In this document: in pieces, positions 25,522 through 34,660 of the stretch
How the letters are laid out: each line of letters opens with the position of its first letter
Numbering within the stretch: position 1 is the first letter of the stretch
Source: WHSW01 sp963705955
Lineage (GTDB): Bacteria; Actinomycetota; Thermoleophilia; Solirubrobacterales; 70-9
Direction of reading: 5' to 3'
Length of the DNA: 64,000 nt
Assembly: GCA_963705955.1 (NCBI GenBank)
Contig: CAVPLH010000006.1
Span: 1,302,001 to 1,366,000, forward strand
Position numbers and translations under genes: made by a program
Notes under the pieces: generated by a model
The model's database searches: none
Told to the model about the DNA's origin: nothing
The model's input: the letters and a program-made list of their open reading frames with translations, nothing else

Positions 25522-26770
25522 AGGCGACCTCCGTAGGTGTTCGCGACAACTCGGCGAGCAAGGCGGCCACGACTTGATCGATGAAGGCGTCGTCGTTGAT
25601 GTGCGCGTCGATCAGATGGACGTCGACCGAGGGCCGGAGGGCATCCGACAGCCCGCTGACGAACGCTTCGTCGGCCGCCGGGTCCCAGAACGGCCCTCCC
25701 TCGACGTCGATCATCGAGAAGCCTTGGGTCGGGATCCAGACGCTGACCGGCCCGATCGCACCGTTGGCCTTGTCGGCGAAACGTGTGCCAAGCCGGGCCA
25801 TCTCCTCGTCGTTCAGGCGCACGAGCGTGAGCGCCGGGTTGTGGCGGTAAAGCGTACGGCCGGGGTAGTCCTGCACGGCCTGCTCGTAGCGGCCGACCGT
25901 GATCATGTCGAGACAGCCTGGGACGAGCACCTGCGGAATTCCGAGCCGGCCGGCGGTCTCCATGCGCCTCTCGCCGGCATTCATTAGCCCACCGACCTCC
26001 TCGGCGCCGAGCTCGGTCGTCGTGTAGTCGAGCACGCCGGCGAACATGCCGTCCTCGATCAGGTCCTCCATCGCGCGGCCCCCCACGCCATTAGCGTGGA
26101 ACGTGATCAGCTCGAAGCCGTCGGCCGCGAGCGTATGCAGCGCACGCGAGAGGGCGGGGTTAGTGTTGCCGTTCATAGAGGCGGCCACCGGCATCGATCG
26201 CGACCCCGCCTCAGGCTCCATTCGGCCATCCGCGCCGACCGCGCCGGCGATCATCGCTGCGGCCTCGCCGAGAACCGCACGAGTGATCCGGTTCAGCCCC
26301 ATGATGTCGGCGACCGAGTGCAGGACGGCGACATCTCCGGTACCGACGAACATGTCGAACTGCCGCTCGCCTGAGGCGAGCGGCGTCACCATGATCTTCG
26401 GTACGCCAAGACCGACCGCGTCGAAGGCTCTTGCGGCAAGGACGACACCTGCGCCGCCCACGCACAGGCACCCGGCGATCGCCCCCTCGTTCACGAGACG
26501 AACGGCGATGCTCTCGACGCCGACAGCCATCCGAGCGATCGCCTCGCCGCGATCGAGCTCTTGTAAGGCGTCGAGCGAGGATCCCGAGGCCGATGCCACT
26601 TCCTCGCGCGGGATCGAGGCGGCGGTCGTGGGCGTGCCTCTGATGCCCGAGTCCAAGATCACTGCGCGGGTCGATAACTCGGCGAGCCTCTCGGCCACCC
26701 ACTCGATCTCCTGGCCCTTGGTGTCGAGCGTCCCAATCAAGAGAACGCATGGCTGCTCATGCGCTGTCAT
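25514..26770 (-). CDS. UPF0261 (Tm-1-like ATP-binding) family protein
   Basis: A complete 418-residue protein of the UPF0261/Tm-1-like family. It has the N-terminal LLIGTLDTKGQEIEWVAERL, the glycine-rich GCLCVGGAGVVLAARAFDAV, GVPKIMVTPLASGERQFDMF, and SRMPVAASMNGNT-like central region, with VPGCLDMITVG and WIPTQGFSMIDVEGGPFWDP near the end. Bacterial members usually neighbour TIM-barrel hydrolases or aldolases in catabolic operons, as here (aldolase start overlaps by 8 bases). The reaction is not established. It is the first gene of the operon that runs to 22263. Confidence 0.9.
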   Translation of the reverse strand: MTAHEQPCVLLIGTLDTKGQEIEWVAERLAELSTRAVILDSGIRGTPTTAASIPREEVASASGSSLDALQELDRGEAIARMAVGVESIAVRLVNEGAIAGCLCVGGAGVVLAARAFDAVGLGVPKIMVTPLASGERQFDMFVGTGDVAVLHSVADIMGLNRITRAVLGEAAAMIAGAVGADGRMEPEAGSRSMPVAASMNGNTNPALSRALHTLAADGFELITFHANGVGGRAMEDLIEDGMFAGVLDYTTTELGAEEVGGLMNAGERRMETAGRLGIPQVLVPGCLDMITVGRYEQAVQDYPGRTLYRHNPALTLVRLNDEEMARLGTRFADKANGAIGPVSVWIPTQGFSMIDVEGGPFWDPAADEAFVSGLSDALRPSVDVHLIDAHINDDAFIDQVVAALLAELSRTPTEVAYE

Positions 26771-26803
26771 CGGGGGGAAGTGAATCGGGCCGGTATCGCT
26801 GGG

Positions 26804-26834
26804 CTAGGTATTTGAAGCATTCGTCCTAGGTATT
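26804..26834. promoter_or_regulatory. Direct repeats CTAGGTATT, candidate operator
   Basis: CTAGGTATT occurs at 26804-26812 and 26826-26834, a spacing of 22 bases (two helical turns), 35-65 bases upstream of the UPF0261 start. On the minus strand each reads AATACCTAG. Related AAGTACCGGG repeats 23 bases apart lie upstream of the 33.2 kb operon. The XRE-cupin protein could be the binding factor. The rest of 26771-27008 holds no gene. Confidence 0.45.
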
Positions 26835-27008
26835 GGACGTTCTTCGCTTGGAATGCTGGGATTGTCCGAGACATCGTACACGTCGCTCGCGACCTTCGCA
26901 AGCACCAGAACCCGCGCTTCAGCGTGTCGTCGGGTCGCTTACGGCGACCGACCTCGCCGTGCTCGCGGGTGCGTGCGCCAGGAACGCGACGCAGGAGTGG
27001 TTCAGGCT

Positions 27009-27913
27009 TCAGACGTCGCACCCGCCCACGGGCGTCGTAGCGTTCGTGGGGCGGGTCGCCTCCCGCAACAGCTCGGTTACTTCTTTGAGCTCAATGCGAT
27101 CACCGCTTCGGGTGGTCTTGATCGCGTCCTCGTACATCGTCACGTCCTTAGGACAGCTGACGACGAAAAGGTCCGGTCGATCGAGGCCGAGTGCCTCGTG
27201 AATCCGTAGCTCCGAGGGACGCAGAGAGTCAGAACTGGGTTCACTCATCCAGATCCTGCCACCGCCGGCGCCACAACAAAACGAGTTCTCGCGATTTCGC
27301 GGCATCTCGACGAGCTCGCAGCCCACCCCCTCGATGATCGCCCGCGGCGCCTCGTAGCCCCCGTTCATGCGGCCGAGATAGCAGGGGTCGTGGTAGGTAG
27401 CGACCCGTTCGAGTGGGTGTCTGACCTCGAGTTGGTGTTGGTCCAGAAGCTCGGCCAGTAGGACGGTGTGGTGAACGATGTCCCAGTTTCCGCCCAGCTG
27501 TCGAGTACTCGTTCGAGAGCGTATTGAAGCTGTGCGGGTCGGTGGTAACGATCCGGTCGAACTCGCATTCGTTTAGACGCTGCGATGTTGGCTTTGGCGA
27601 GGTGCTCGAACAAGCCCTCCTCGCCGATGCGGCGAATGTCATTGCCGGAGTTGTGCTCGCTCTCGAAAAGGATCCCGAATTCGACCCCGGCTTCGGTGAG
27701 CAGCTCGGCGAGACCGCGCGAAATGGTCTGGTTGCGCGGATCGTAGGACGCGTAGTCACCGACGAACCAGAGCACGTCGACGGCCTCGGCTCTCGCGTCC
27801 GCGACCTCGAAGTCGAGCTCGGCGGTCCAGCTCCCCCGCTTGCGCCCACTCTCCCCGAACGAGTTCCCGCGCCGGTGGATCGTCTTCAGCACCTTCTTCA
27901 GATCGGGCTGCAA
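27009..27913 (-). pseudogene. (Fe-S)-binding CCG-domain oxidoreductase subunit, frameshifted
   Basis: The product starts within the end of the membrane Fe-S gene (TTG 27913) and reads LKKVLKTIHRRGNSFGESG, VDVLWFVGDYASYDPRNQ, FDRIVTTDPHSFNTL and YHDPCYLGRMNGGYEAPR. It ends with NSFCCGAGGGRIWM, the CCG cysteine-rich domain of HdrD/GlpC-type proteins. Two or three frame changes interrupt it. With the upstream membrane protein and ETF it would form an ETF-linked quinone-reducing unit, as in dimethylglycine (DgcB-like) oxidation. Confidence 0.75.
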
Positions 27914-29154
27914 TCGTCCTCCTCGACCAGCCGGCGACGCATCTGGTTGATGATCGGCGCCTGTTCGATCCCCACCGGGCAGGCTGCGACGCAGGCGTTG
28001 CACTGAAAGCACGACCACAGCGTGTCGACGCGGACCCGTGATCGCCGATCGACGGGACCCCAGAGCTCCGGGGTGAGAGGCTCGCTCCCCATCAGCGCTC
28101 CGAGGACACCCGAGGGTCCGGTCGAGGATGTCGCGGCATCGAGCCGGGCGTGCAGCTCGAGGACGACGTCGCGCGGCGACAGCGGCAGCCCGCTCGCGTG
28201 AGCGGGGCAGACGTCGTGGCAGCGTCCACATCTCGTGCACGCATCGACCTCGAGCAGGTGGCGACTGCTGAACTCCGCCAGGGTGCCATAGCCGAGGCTC
28301 TCGGCCGCTTCGGGCGGCGCTGCCAGACGAGAGCCCGCGCGCTCGTCCGTGAACGCGAGGCTGAGAAAGCTCCAGAGCATGTGGCCGGCCTTGCTGTAGG
28401 GAATCGCGGCGACGAAGGCGAGCGCGAGCAGCCCGTGAAACCACCAGGTCCCCATCCGCACGACGTCGAGCAGCCCGTTCGACGCGCCGGCGGCGATCAG
28501 CCCCTCGCCCACCACCCACCCAATCGGTTGAAACTGCCCGTAGCCAGGGGTGTCCATCGCCATCCTGGCTCCCTCGAGCAGATAGCCGGTCAGCGCCAGC
28601 GTGACGAGGCTGGCCGATAGGGCCCAGTCGCCGCGCCGGATGTCGGAGCGTTCCTGAGCCGGGTCGTCGGGATCGCGATCGGGACGGCGGAGGTCCAGCG
28701 CAGGTGGCTTGACCAGGTAGCGCCTCAACCCCATGACCACCAGACCGCAGACGAGCGCGAAACCGAGCAGGTCCAAGACGACCGAGTAGCCGAGGTAGAA
28801 GTCGCCTTCGAAGAAGCGCCACCCGAGCAGCGGCTCGGTGAAGTCGACCTGGAAAGCGAGGATGACGGTGCCCACGAACAGGGTCAAGAAGCCGTAGAGC
28901 ATCCCCCGGTGTCCCCATCCGACGACGGCGTTTCTCTTCGCGATCTTGAGGTGGCTGGCGGTGGTCCGGGTCGCGCGAGCAAGGCGCCCCGGCCACTCTC
29001 GGCGCGGTGGCAGATCGCCACCGGTGCCGGCCCGAAAGCGGGCGATCTCGCGGCCGACGCCGTAGAGGAAGACCGCGACGGAGCCCGCGGCCAGCAGGTA
29101 CCACAGCACCTCCATCCAGGTGGAGAAGTCCCAGAAGATCTCGCGGGTCTTCAT
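27898..29154 (-). CDS. Membrane Fe-S protein (NarI-like/HdrC-like; DgcB-type)
   Basis: A complete 418-residue protein. Residues 1-270 have about six transmembrane helices of the nitrate-reductase-gamma type (VLWYLLAAGSVAVFLYGV, LYGFLTLFVGTVILAFQV, LDLLGFALVCGLVVMGL, WWFHGLLALAFVAAIPYSKA). Residues 305-400 have two 4Fe-4S motifs (CTRCGRCHDVCPAH, CFQCNACVAACPVG). The gene pairs with the CCG-domain gene that begins 16 bases inside its end. Together they would take electrons from ETF to quinone. EtfA lies 51 bases upstream. Confidence 0.88.
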   Translation of the reverse strand: MKTREIFWDFSTWMEVLWYLLAAGSVAVFLYGVGREIARFRAGTGGDLPPRREWPGRLARATRTTASHLKIAKRNAVVGWGHRGMLYGFLTLFVGTVILAFQVDFTEPLLGWRFFEGDFYLGYSVVLDLLGFALVCGLVVMGLRRYLVKPPALDLRRPDRDPDDPAQERSDIRRGDWALSASLVTLALTGYLLEGARMAMDTPGYGQFQPIGWVVGEGLIAAGASNGLLDVVRMGTWWFHGLLALAFVAAIPYSKAGHMLWSFLSLAFTDERAGSRLAAPPEAAESLGYGTLAEFSSRHLLEVDACTRCGRCHDVCPAHASGLPLSPRDVVLELHARLDAATSSTGPSGVLGALMGSEPLTPELWGPVDRRSRVRVDTLWSCFQCNACVAACPVGIEQAPIINQMRRRLVEEDDCSPI

Positions 29155-29205
29155 CGCGCGCGCGGCCTGGCCGCGCGGGCGACGCGACCAGGGGCGAGGG
29201 TCGCC

Positions 29206-30162
29206 TCAGGCGTCGAAGTGCGAAGCGAGCTCGTCGGCCACCTCGAACATGTCGACGACGGCGCCGTAGTCCGCGACCCGGAAGATCGGCGCCTCCGAGT
29301 CCGTGTTGACGGCGATCACCAGCTCGGCCTCACGGATCCCGGCGAGGTGCTGAACCGCTCCTGAGATCCCCATCGCCAGATAGACCTTCGGACGCACGGT
29401 CTTGCCGGACTGCCCAACCTGCCTGGCGCTCGGCGCCCACCCGGCGTCGACGAGCGGTCGCGAGACCGCGAGCGTGCCCCCCATCGCCTCCGCCAGCTTC
29501 TCGAACCCCTCGAGCTCAGCCTCGTCCTCGATCCCGCGCCCGACCGAGACCAGAAGCTCGGCGTCGGTGATGTCGATCCCGGGGTCCGGCGGGGGCGCGA
29601 CGTACTCGAGGTGCTCGACGGTCGGTGAGCCGGCCTGCGCATCCAGCGCGCGCACCCCCGGCTGGCCCTCGCCGGCGGCGCGCTCGAAGATCCCCTCGCG
29701 CACCGACAGCACGACCACCTGCTTGCCGGGAAAGCCCAGCTTCACGTCGAGCTTGCCAGAGTGCTCGGGCCGCACCGCGGTCAGCTCACCGTCGACGTCG
29801 ACGGCGGTTACGTCGGTCGCCAGGCCCCGACCCTGCGCCGCCGCGAGCGCCGGGACGAAGCCGAGCGAATTGACCGACATCGGGGCGAGGACGAGCTCGG
29901 CCTCCACGTCCCTGGCGACCGCCGCGGCGAGCTCGCGGTGCGTCCCTGGATCGAAATGGGAAGCGGGGGAAGAGATCAGGACGAGCTCGTCGACGCCGGC
30001 GACGCTGAGCTCGTCGACGAAGGAATCCGGGCTCTCGTCGATGACCGCGACCGCGAGCGCCCCGTCGGTCTGTTTTGCGATCCGCGCCCCGACACCGATG
30101 ACCTCGAGGCTCGAGGGTCGAAGCTGACCGCGGGTGGTCTCGGCGAGCGCCAGCACCCTCAT
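29206..30162 (-). CDS. etfA: Electron transfer flavoprotein alpha subunit
   Basis: A complete 318-residue protein. The N-terminal half is MRVLALAETTRGQLRPSSLE with VTAVDVDGELTAVRPEHSGK. The C-terminal FAD domain has VSVGRGIEDEAELEGFEKLA, KTVRPKVYLAMGISGAVQHL and VNTDSEAPIFRVADYG, all hallmarks of EtfA. It passes electrons from a flavoprotein dehydrogenase to the membrane Fe-S partner. It overlaps EtfB by 4 bases. Confidence 0.95.
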   Translation of the reverse strand: MRVLALAETTRGQLRPSSLEVIGVGARIAKQTDGALAVAVIDESPDSFVDELSVAGVDELVLISSPASHFDPGTHRELAAAVARDVEAELVLAPMSVNSLGFVPALAAAQGRGLATDVTAVDVDGELTAVRPEHSGKLDVKLGFPGKQVVVLSVREGIFERAAGEGQPGVRALDAQAGSPTVEHLEYVAPPPDPGIDITDAELLVSVGRGIEDEAELEGFEKLAEAMGGTLAVSRPLVDAGWAPSARQVGQSGKTVRPKVYLAMGISGAVQHLAGIREAELVIAVNTDSEAPIFRVADYGAVVDMFEVADELASHFDA

Positions 30163-30939
30163 GCCGCGGTCCTCTCGCGGACGATCTCAGCAATCCTGGC
30201 GGCGACCTCCGCCGCGGTGCCTTCGAGCAGCTCGGCGGAGCTCTCTGGCGGGACCTGCGCCGCAAGGCGTGCCGAGCCGGCGCTGGCGGCGAGCTGCTCG
30301 CCGTCCAGGCCGAGGTCGGGGGGCGTGAGCACCTCGAGGGGATGCTGTTCTGCCTGCTTGATCGCCCGCAGGGTCGCGTAGCGAGGCTCGTTGATCCCGG
30401 TCTGGATCGTCAACAGCGCCGGCAGCGCCACTCGCAGGACCTCGATGGTTCCACCCTCGAGCTCCCTTTGCGCGACGGCGGAGCTCGCCTCGATCTCGAG
30501 TCCGCGGACCACGGCGACCTGCGGCAGGCCGGCCAGCGCCGCAACCGCCGAGCCGGTCACCGCGGTGGCGGCGTCGGAGGACTGCACGCCCATCAGAACC
30601 AGATCCGGGCTCAGCCGCTGCACGGCCCGAGCCAGCAGCTGGGACACGGCCAGTGGATCGACGATCGCGTCGTCCTCGCAGTCGACGTGGATGGCGCCGT
30701 TGGCGCCCATCGCCAAGCCGGCGCGCAGGGCGTCGACCGACTTCTCGTCACCGACCGAGATCAGCGTCACCTCGCCGCCGAGGCTATCGCGATGGCGAAT
30801 CGCCTCCTCGATCGCGAAACGTGTCCCATTCGTTCAGTTCCCAGTCGAGATAGTCCGGGTCGGCGTCGCGTCCGTCCTCGGAGAGCTCGAAGTCCTCATC
30901 GAGCTGCCCAGCCTGCTTGACCGCGACGACGATCCTCAT
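30159..30939 (-). CDS. etfB: Electron transfer flavoprotein beta subunit, one-base frameshift
   Basis: The ATG at 30939 opens MRIVVAVKQAGQLDEDFELS, continuing to NEWDTF. One surplus base in tttcgcgatc (near 30814) then breaks the frame. Skipping it restores AIEEAIRHRDSLGGEVTLIS and the remainder (ALRAGLAMGANGAIHVDCED, PDLVLMGVQSSDAATAV, PRYATLRAIKQAE), a normal 259-residue EtfB that binds AMP and pairs with EtfA. As read, only the downstream ORF from 30770 would be translated. A single-base error in the sequence is a simple alternative. Confidence 0.85.
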
Positions 30940-32388
30940 CGCGGCTCCTCGGACGGCTGAAGCGGCCAGCTTGTTGTGGGGGACGGCGACTGGCCTCGCT
31001 GCATGGCGAACGGGGCCGCCAACTCGGGCTCGCGCTCCGCCCACGGCCGGCTTCGCTCGAGCTCGTCCGCGAGGCCAATAAGCTCTCGATCCTGGCCGAG
31101 GCGACCGGCAAGCTGTACCCGATCGGGAGCCCCTCGCGGGACCATTCGAGTGGAAGCGAGATCGCGGCTGCCCGGTGACGTTGAAGGCGAACAGATAGCG
31201 CGTGTAGTCGAGATCCTCGTCGGCGGCTCGCTCGGTCGCGGCGCCGAAGTCATCCACGCGGCTGGGGCAACTGGGTGACCGTCGGCGTTAGCAGGCGATC
31301 CCAATCTTCGAAAAAGGCGAGGATCTCGGCCGATCTCGCCTGGATCCGAGCGATCGCCTCTAGGTACTCGACCGCGGTGACCGCGCGGCCGCGCTCATAA
31401 CGAAGGCGGGAGTCAGGGGTCGATGAACTCGCTCGACGGCTTCGCAATCGTGGCGTAGCCGGTCTCCTCGATCAGCCTGACGTCATCCTCGAGCGACCCG
31501 AGGTCGGGGCCGTTCTGCTCGACCTGATGTCCGAGGTCCGAACAGCAGGTCGGCCGTCGAGGAGACGGCGTCCGCGACCTGTGGATCGACCGACGAGTCA
31601 GAGCCGAGGACGACCGCGATTCGCCGGCGTTCGGGGCGTTGACCAACGGCGGCCGGAACGAGTTCGATGGAGGTTCAAGCCAGACAGGTCGGCGAGCTCT
31701 CGTCCGCTCATCGCGTCGAGCATGAGCGCCGCGTCGGAGACCGTGCGGGCGAGTGGCCCATGGGTGAACAAGCCCGCCGACGCCGCCCGCGGCGCAGTCG
31801 GACACGCGTCCGCGGCTTGGCTTTAGCCCGACGACACCGCAGCAGCTCGCTGGATCCGGATCGAGCCACCCGCGTCCGAGCCCTCGGCGAGCGGACACAG
31901 TCGCCGGCGGCCACTGCGGCAGCTGAGCCGCCGCTCGATCCCAGCGCTGAGCTTCGAATCCCACGGGTCGCGCGTCGCCCCGAAGAGACCGAACGCCGTC
32001 GTTGGTCTGCCGCGAACTCCGGCGTGTTCGTCTTGCCGATCGAATGCCGCCCGACTCACGCATCCTGGCCGCCACGGCCGCATCGGTGGCCGGGACGTGG
32101 TCTCGGAAAGCGCGTGAGCCGTAGGTGGTGACGAAGCCGGCGGTGTCGGTCAGGTCCTTGAGCGCATAGGGGATCCCCCCAGGGGCGGTTGCTCGCCTCG
32201 CTCGAGGCAGTTGTCGAGGCTCGTGGCAGTTGCTATCGCATGCTCAGGGTAGGTCGCGGTGAACGCATTGATCGTGGTGTCGGCGTGTCGATCGCCTGAA
32301 GGGAGGCACGCACCGCCTCGGCGCAGGAGAGCTCTCCGCGTCTGATCGAATCCCGCAGCTCGAGCGCGGTTGCGCGAGCCAGGTTCAC
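30936..32388 (-). pseudogene. Amidase signature family protein, many frameshifts
   Basis: From GTG 32388 the pieces follow the order of an amidase: ELSCAEAVRASLQAID, GIPYALKDLTDTAGFVTTYG with the catalytic lysine region, VAARMRESGG, CPLAEGSDAGGSIRIPASCC with the Ser-cisSer-Lys signature, VVGLKPSRGRVSD, LLTPTVTQLPQP, and IGVQLAGRLGQDRELIGLAD near the end. At least six frame changes occur. It overlaps the 3-hydroxyisobutyrate-dehydrogenase-like gene upstream (GTGA) and etfB downstream, so the operon order is preserved although the gene is dead as read. Confidence 0.72.
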
Positions 32389-33251
32389 CCCGAGTACATC
32401 CTGACGATCCCGGCAACGTCCTCGCTCCCGAACCCTCGCGCTGCGGCCATGCGGACGATCTGATCGGCGAGCGAGCCGAGCGGGATCGGAAACCGATGTG
32501 CGCGCGCTGCATCCTCGACCAGGGATAGATCCTTGACGAAGAGGTTGAGCGCGCTGGTCGGGGTCGAACTTCGCCGCTGAGCATCGGCGGCCCGCGATTT
32601 TCGAGCATGAACGACTGCGCGGCGCCCTTGGTCAGCGCATCGAAGGTGGTTGATGGATCTGACCCAGCGCCTTCGCGAACTCCAGCGCCTCGGCTGCGGC
32701 GATCGTATCGACTCCGCAAAGGAGCTGATTCACCAGCTTCAGCGCCTGACCGTCACCGGGGCGCCCGCCGCAATCAATGACGTCTGACGCGATCACGTCG
32801 AGCAACCGGGAGACCCGGTCGAGTTGTTCTGGCTCGCCGGCCGCCATCACGACTGAAATCGCCCATCCGGGCCCGAGCGGCCCCGCTCACGGGCGCGTCG
32901 ACGATCTGCAGGTGCCGCTCGGCCAGCCGTTCAGCAGCCCGACGGATGGCCGCCGGCCCGACCGTGCTGGTGACGACGACCACACCATCTGCGTTGAGGA
33001 GGCGGCCGCCCCGTCGGCCCCGAACAATGCCTCCTCAAGCTGGCGATCGTCGACCACCATGATCAAGAGCACGTCGGCCTGGTCCGCGGCATCGCGTGGC
33101 GAGGCGGAGACCAGAGTCGACCCGATGCGATCTCGGAAGCACGCTCGGAAACGATGTCGGACAGGGCAAGCGCCTGCGCCGAGTCGATCAGCTGTCGAGC
33201 CATCCACTCCCCATCGCTCCGAGCCCGACGAAGGCCGTAGCCACTGATCAC
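32385..33251 (-). pseudogene. 3-hydroxyisobutyrate dehydrogenase-like (NAD-binding) protein, frameshifted
   Basis: Pieces in several frames form an about 285-residue beta-hydroxyacid dehydrogenase: DAADQADVLLIMVVDDRQLE, VTSTVGPAAIRRAAERLAER, IVDAPVSGAARARMGDFS (substrate-binding motif DAPVSG), GDGQALKLVNQLLCGVDTIA with the catalytic lysine, and MLENRGPPMLSG. The N-terminal GxGxxG is only partly visible. It is the first gene of the minus-strand block and lies downstream of tandem AAGTAC repeats. At least four frame changes are needed. Confidence 0.7.
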
Positions 33252-33487
33252 AGATTGCCTTTCCTCGCTGCGTTCAAATCATCGCCGCACTTGCCACGCC
33301 CGCGGCGCCACGCCCAGAGCCACGCTCCTCGTTGCGATATACGGGCGCGCGGTCGCGCAGGTCTTCGAGAGCACGGATACGGATCGTCGACCGGCGTGAA
33401 CGGGTCGTAGTGTGGGTGCATCAGCCGCGCTTGCGGATGTACTGGTTTCGGCTGGCACATAGCCGATAATAGGCTAGAATCGGTGCG

Positions 33488-33523
33488 AAGTACAGGACAA
33501 TTCTCGGCCCAAGTACCGGGCAA
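33488..33523. promoter_or_regulatory. Direct repeats AAGTAC(A/C)GG, candidate operator
   Basis: AAGTACAGGACAA (33488-33500) and AAGTACCGGGCAA (33511-33523) are 23 bases apart, about 240 bases upstream of the first gene of the minus-strand block. An inverted repeat TAGCC-N7-GGCTA lies just left of them near 33461-33479. The repeats resemble those before the UPF0261 operon. The rest of 33252-33719 holds no gene I can support. Confidence 0.4.
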
Positions 33524-33719
33524 AGCCATCAACCGCGGACGGTCAGAAGAGCTGCCTGACCCGCTGGTCCGGGCTCGACGCCGAGGGTAATGCGATGCGG
33601 CCCCGAGTCCTCCTCGCGGAGTCACCGTCGGCGTCGAGTCGGCCCAGCGCTGCGGTTGGCGGTCAGGCTCGGCGCCGATCACCCGTCGCGGTCAAACCCG
33701 ATGGTCGTGAAGCGGGTGC

Positions 33720-34190
33720 TGGTGCGTGATGGCCCTGGCTCTGGCCGATCCGCCCGTTGAAGCACCGCTGGCAACCCTGCCGCGCGACGCGATCGACCTC
33801 ATCACCGGCCCCACGCCGGCCGCGTGCGCGAAGTGCGCTGCCCGACGACCGCGCCGCGCAGCTCAGAGACGGCCGCAACGGGGTCGAGCTCGACGGGCTC
33901 ACAAAGCAGCAACGAGAGGCGCTGCTTCGACAGCCGCCGCTTCGGTTCTACGTCCTGCGCGAGGCCGAGTTCGACGCGGGAAGGGCTGAAGGCGTTGGAG
34001 CGCGGATCGTCGCCGAGACCTTCGACCGCGCCATCGAGGGCCGCCAGTCGTCGATCGTCCGCGACCCCGACTGGCAACCGAGCCTCGGCCCGACGGCACG
34101 ACGTCTCCGCATGGTCGACCTGCTGCTCTTCGCATTCGAGGAAGGACCTGCTCGGCGCGGCTCGGGAGGCAGCGCGAAACTTCGACGCTC
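33720..34190 (+). pseudogene. Animal-type haem peroxidase, C-terminal fragment
   Basis: One frame gives LADPPVEAPLATLPRDAIDL. After a shift near 33835 another gives LTKQQREALLRQPPLRFYVL, REAEFDAGRAEGVGARIVAE and RDPDWQPSLGPTARRLRMVD. The pattern (PPL..Y.L.EAE....LG.VG.RIVAE.........DP.W.P.L......M.DLL.FA) is the end of the animal haem peroxidase family. The haem-binding front part is absent. It ends beside tRNA-Arg. Confidence 0.5.
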
Positions 34191-34284
34191 CGTGTTGCCC
34201 AATCCGTTGCCCAACGGAGCGTTGCACGGTCCTCGCGCCGGTTCCAGCAACGAGAAACCACCTCTGAGCGGGGCTTTCTCTTGA

Positions 34285-34357
34285 CGCCCCGGCAGGATTC
34301 GAACCTGCGACCTGCGGATTAGAAGTCCGCCGCTCTATCCAGCTGAGCTACGGGGGC
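34285..34357 (-). tRNA. tRNA-Arg (TCT)
   Basis: The minus strand has GCCCCCG, TAGCTCAGCTGGATAGAGC, an anticodon arm CGGACTTCTAATCCG with TCT, and a T-arm GCAGGTTCGAATCCTGC. The 3' acceptor strand reads CGGGGC, one G short of the full complement of GCCCCCG, so the acceptor stem has a gap. Either a base is missing from the sequence or the gene is damaged. CCA is not encoded. Confidence 0.85.
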
Positions 34358-34408
34358 CGGGGTGCAAGTTACCGCTGTGAGCTGCGGGATTCGCGAGCTT
34401 GCGCTCAC

Positions 34409-34486
34409 GTGATCACATTCCGTTCCGGCAAGGCCTTGCGTTCGGAATGGTTCGCCAACCGCGACGACGCCCTGGAGCGGCCGGGC
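34409..34486 (+). pseudogene. SnoaL-like protein, C-terminal scrap
   Basis: About 26 residues (VITFRSGKALRSEWFANRDD, then ALERPG) match the last strand and tail of SnoaL-like proteins (ITFRDGK....EWF.DR.EALEAAG), such as those at 6 kb. Nothing of the rest of the domain is present. The remainder of 34358-34660 shows no gene. Confidence 0.45.
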
Positions 34487-34660
34487 TGTCCGACCCAGCG
34501 CTACTCGGTCACAGCCAGCCAGCCCCGTGTCTTCGGCTTGGGGCGGATGCCATTCGGCGCCGAAACAGGGCCCGTGCGGACCGAGGCGTCGGTCCGACGA
34601 CGTGACGAATCTATCCAGACAGGTGACGCCGGCCCGCCGGTAGCGAGGCCGGCACCCGAT

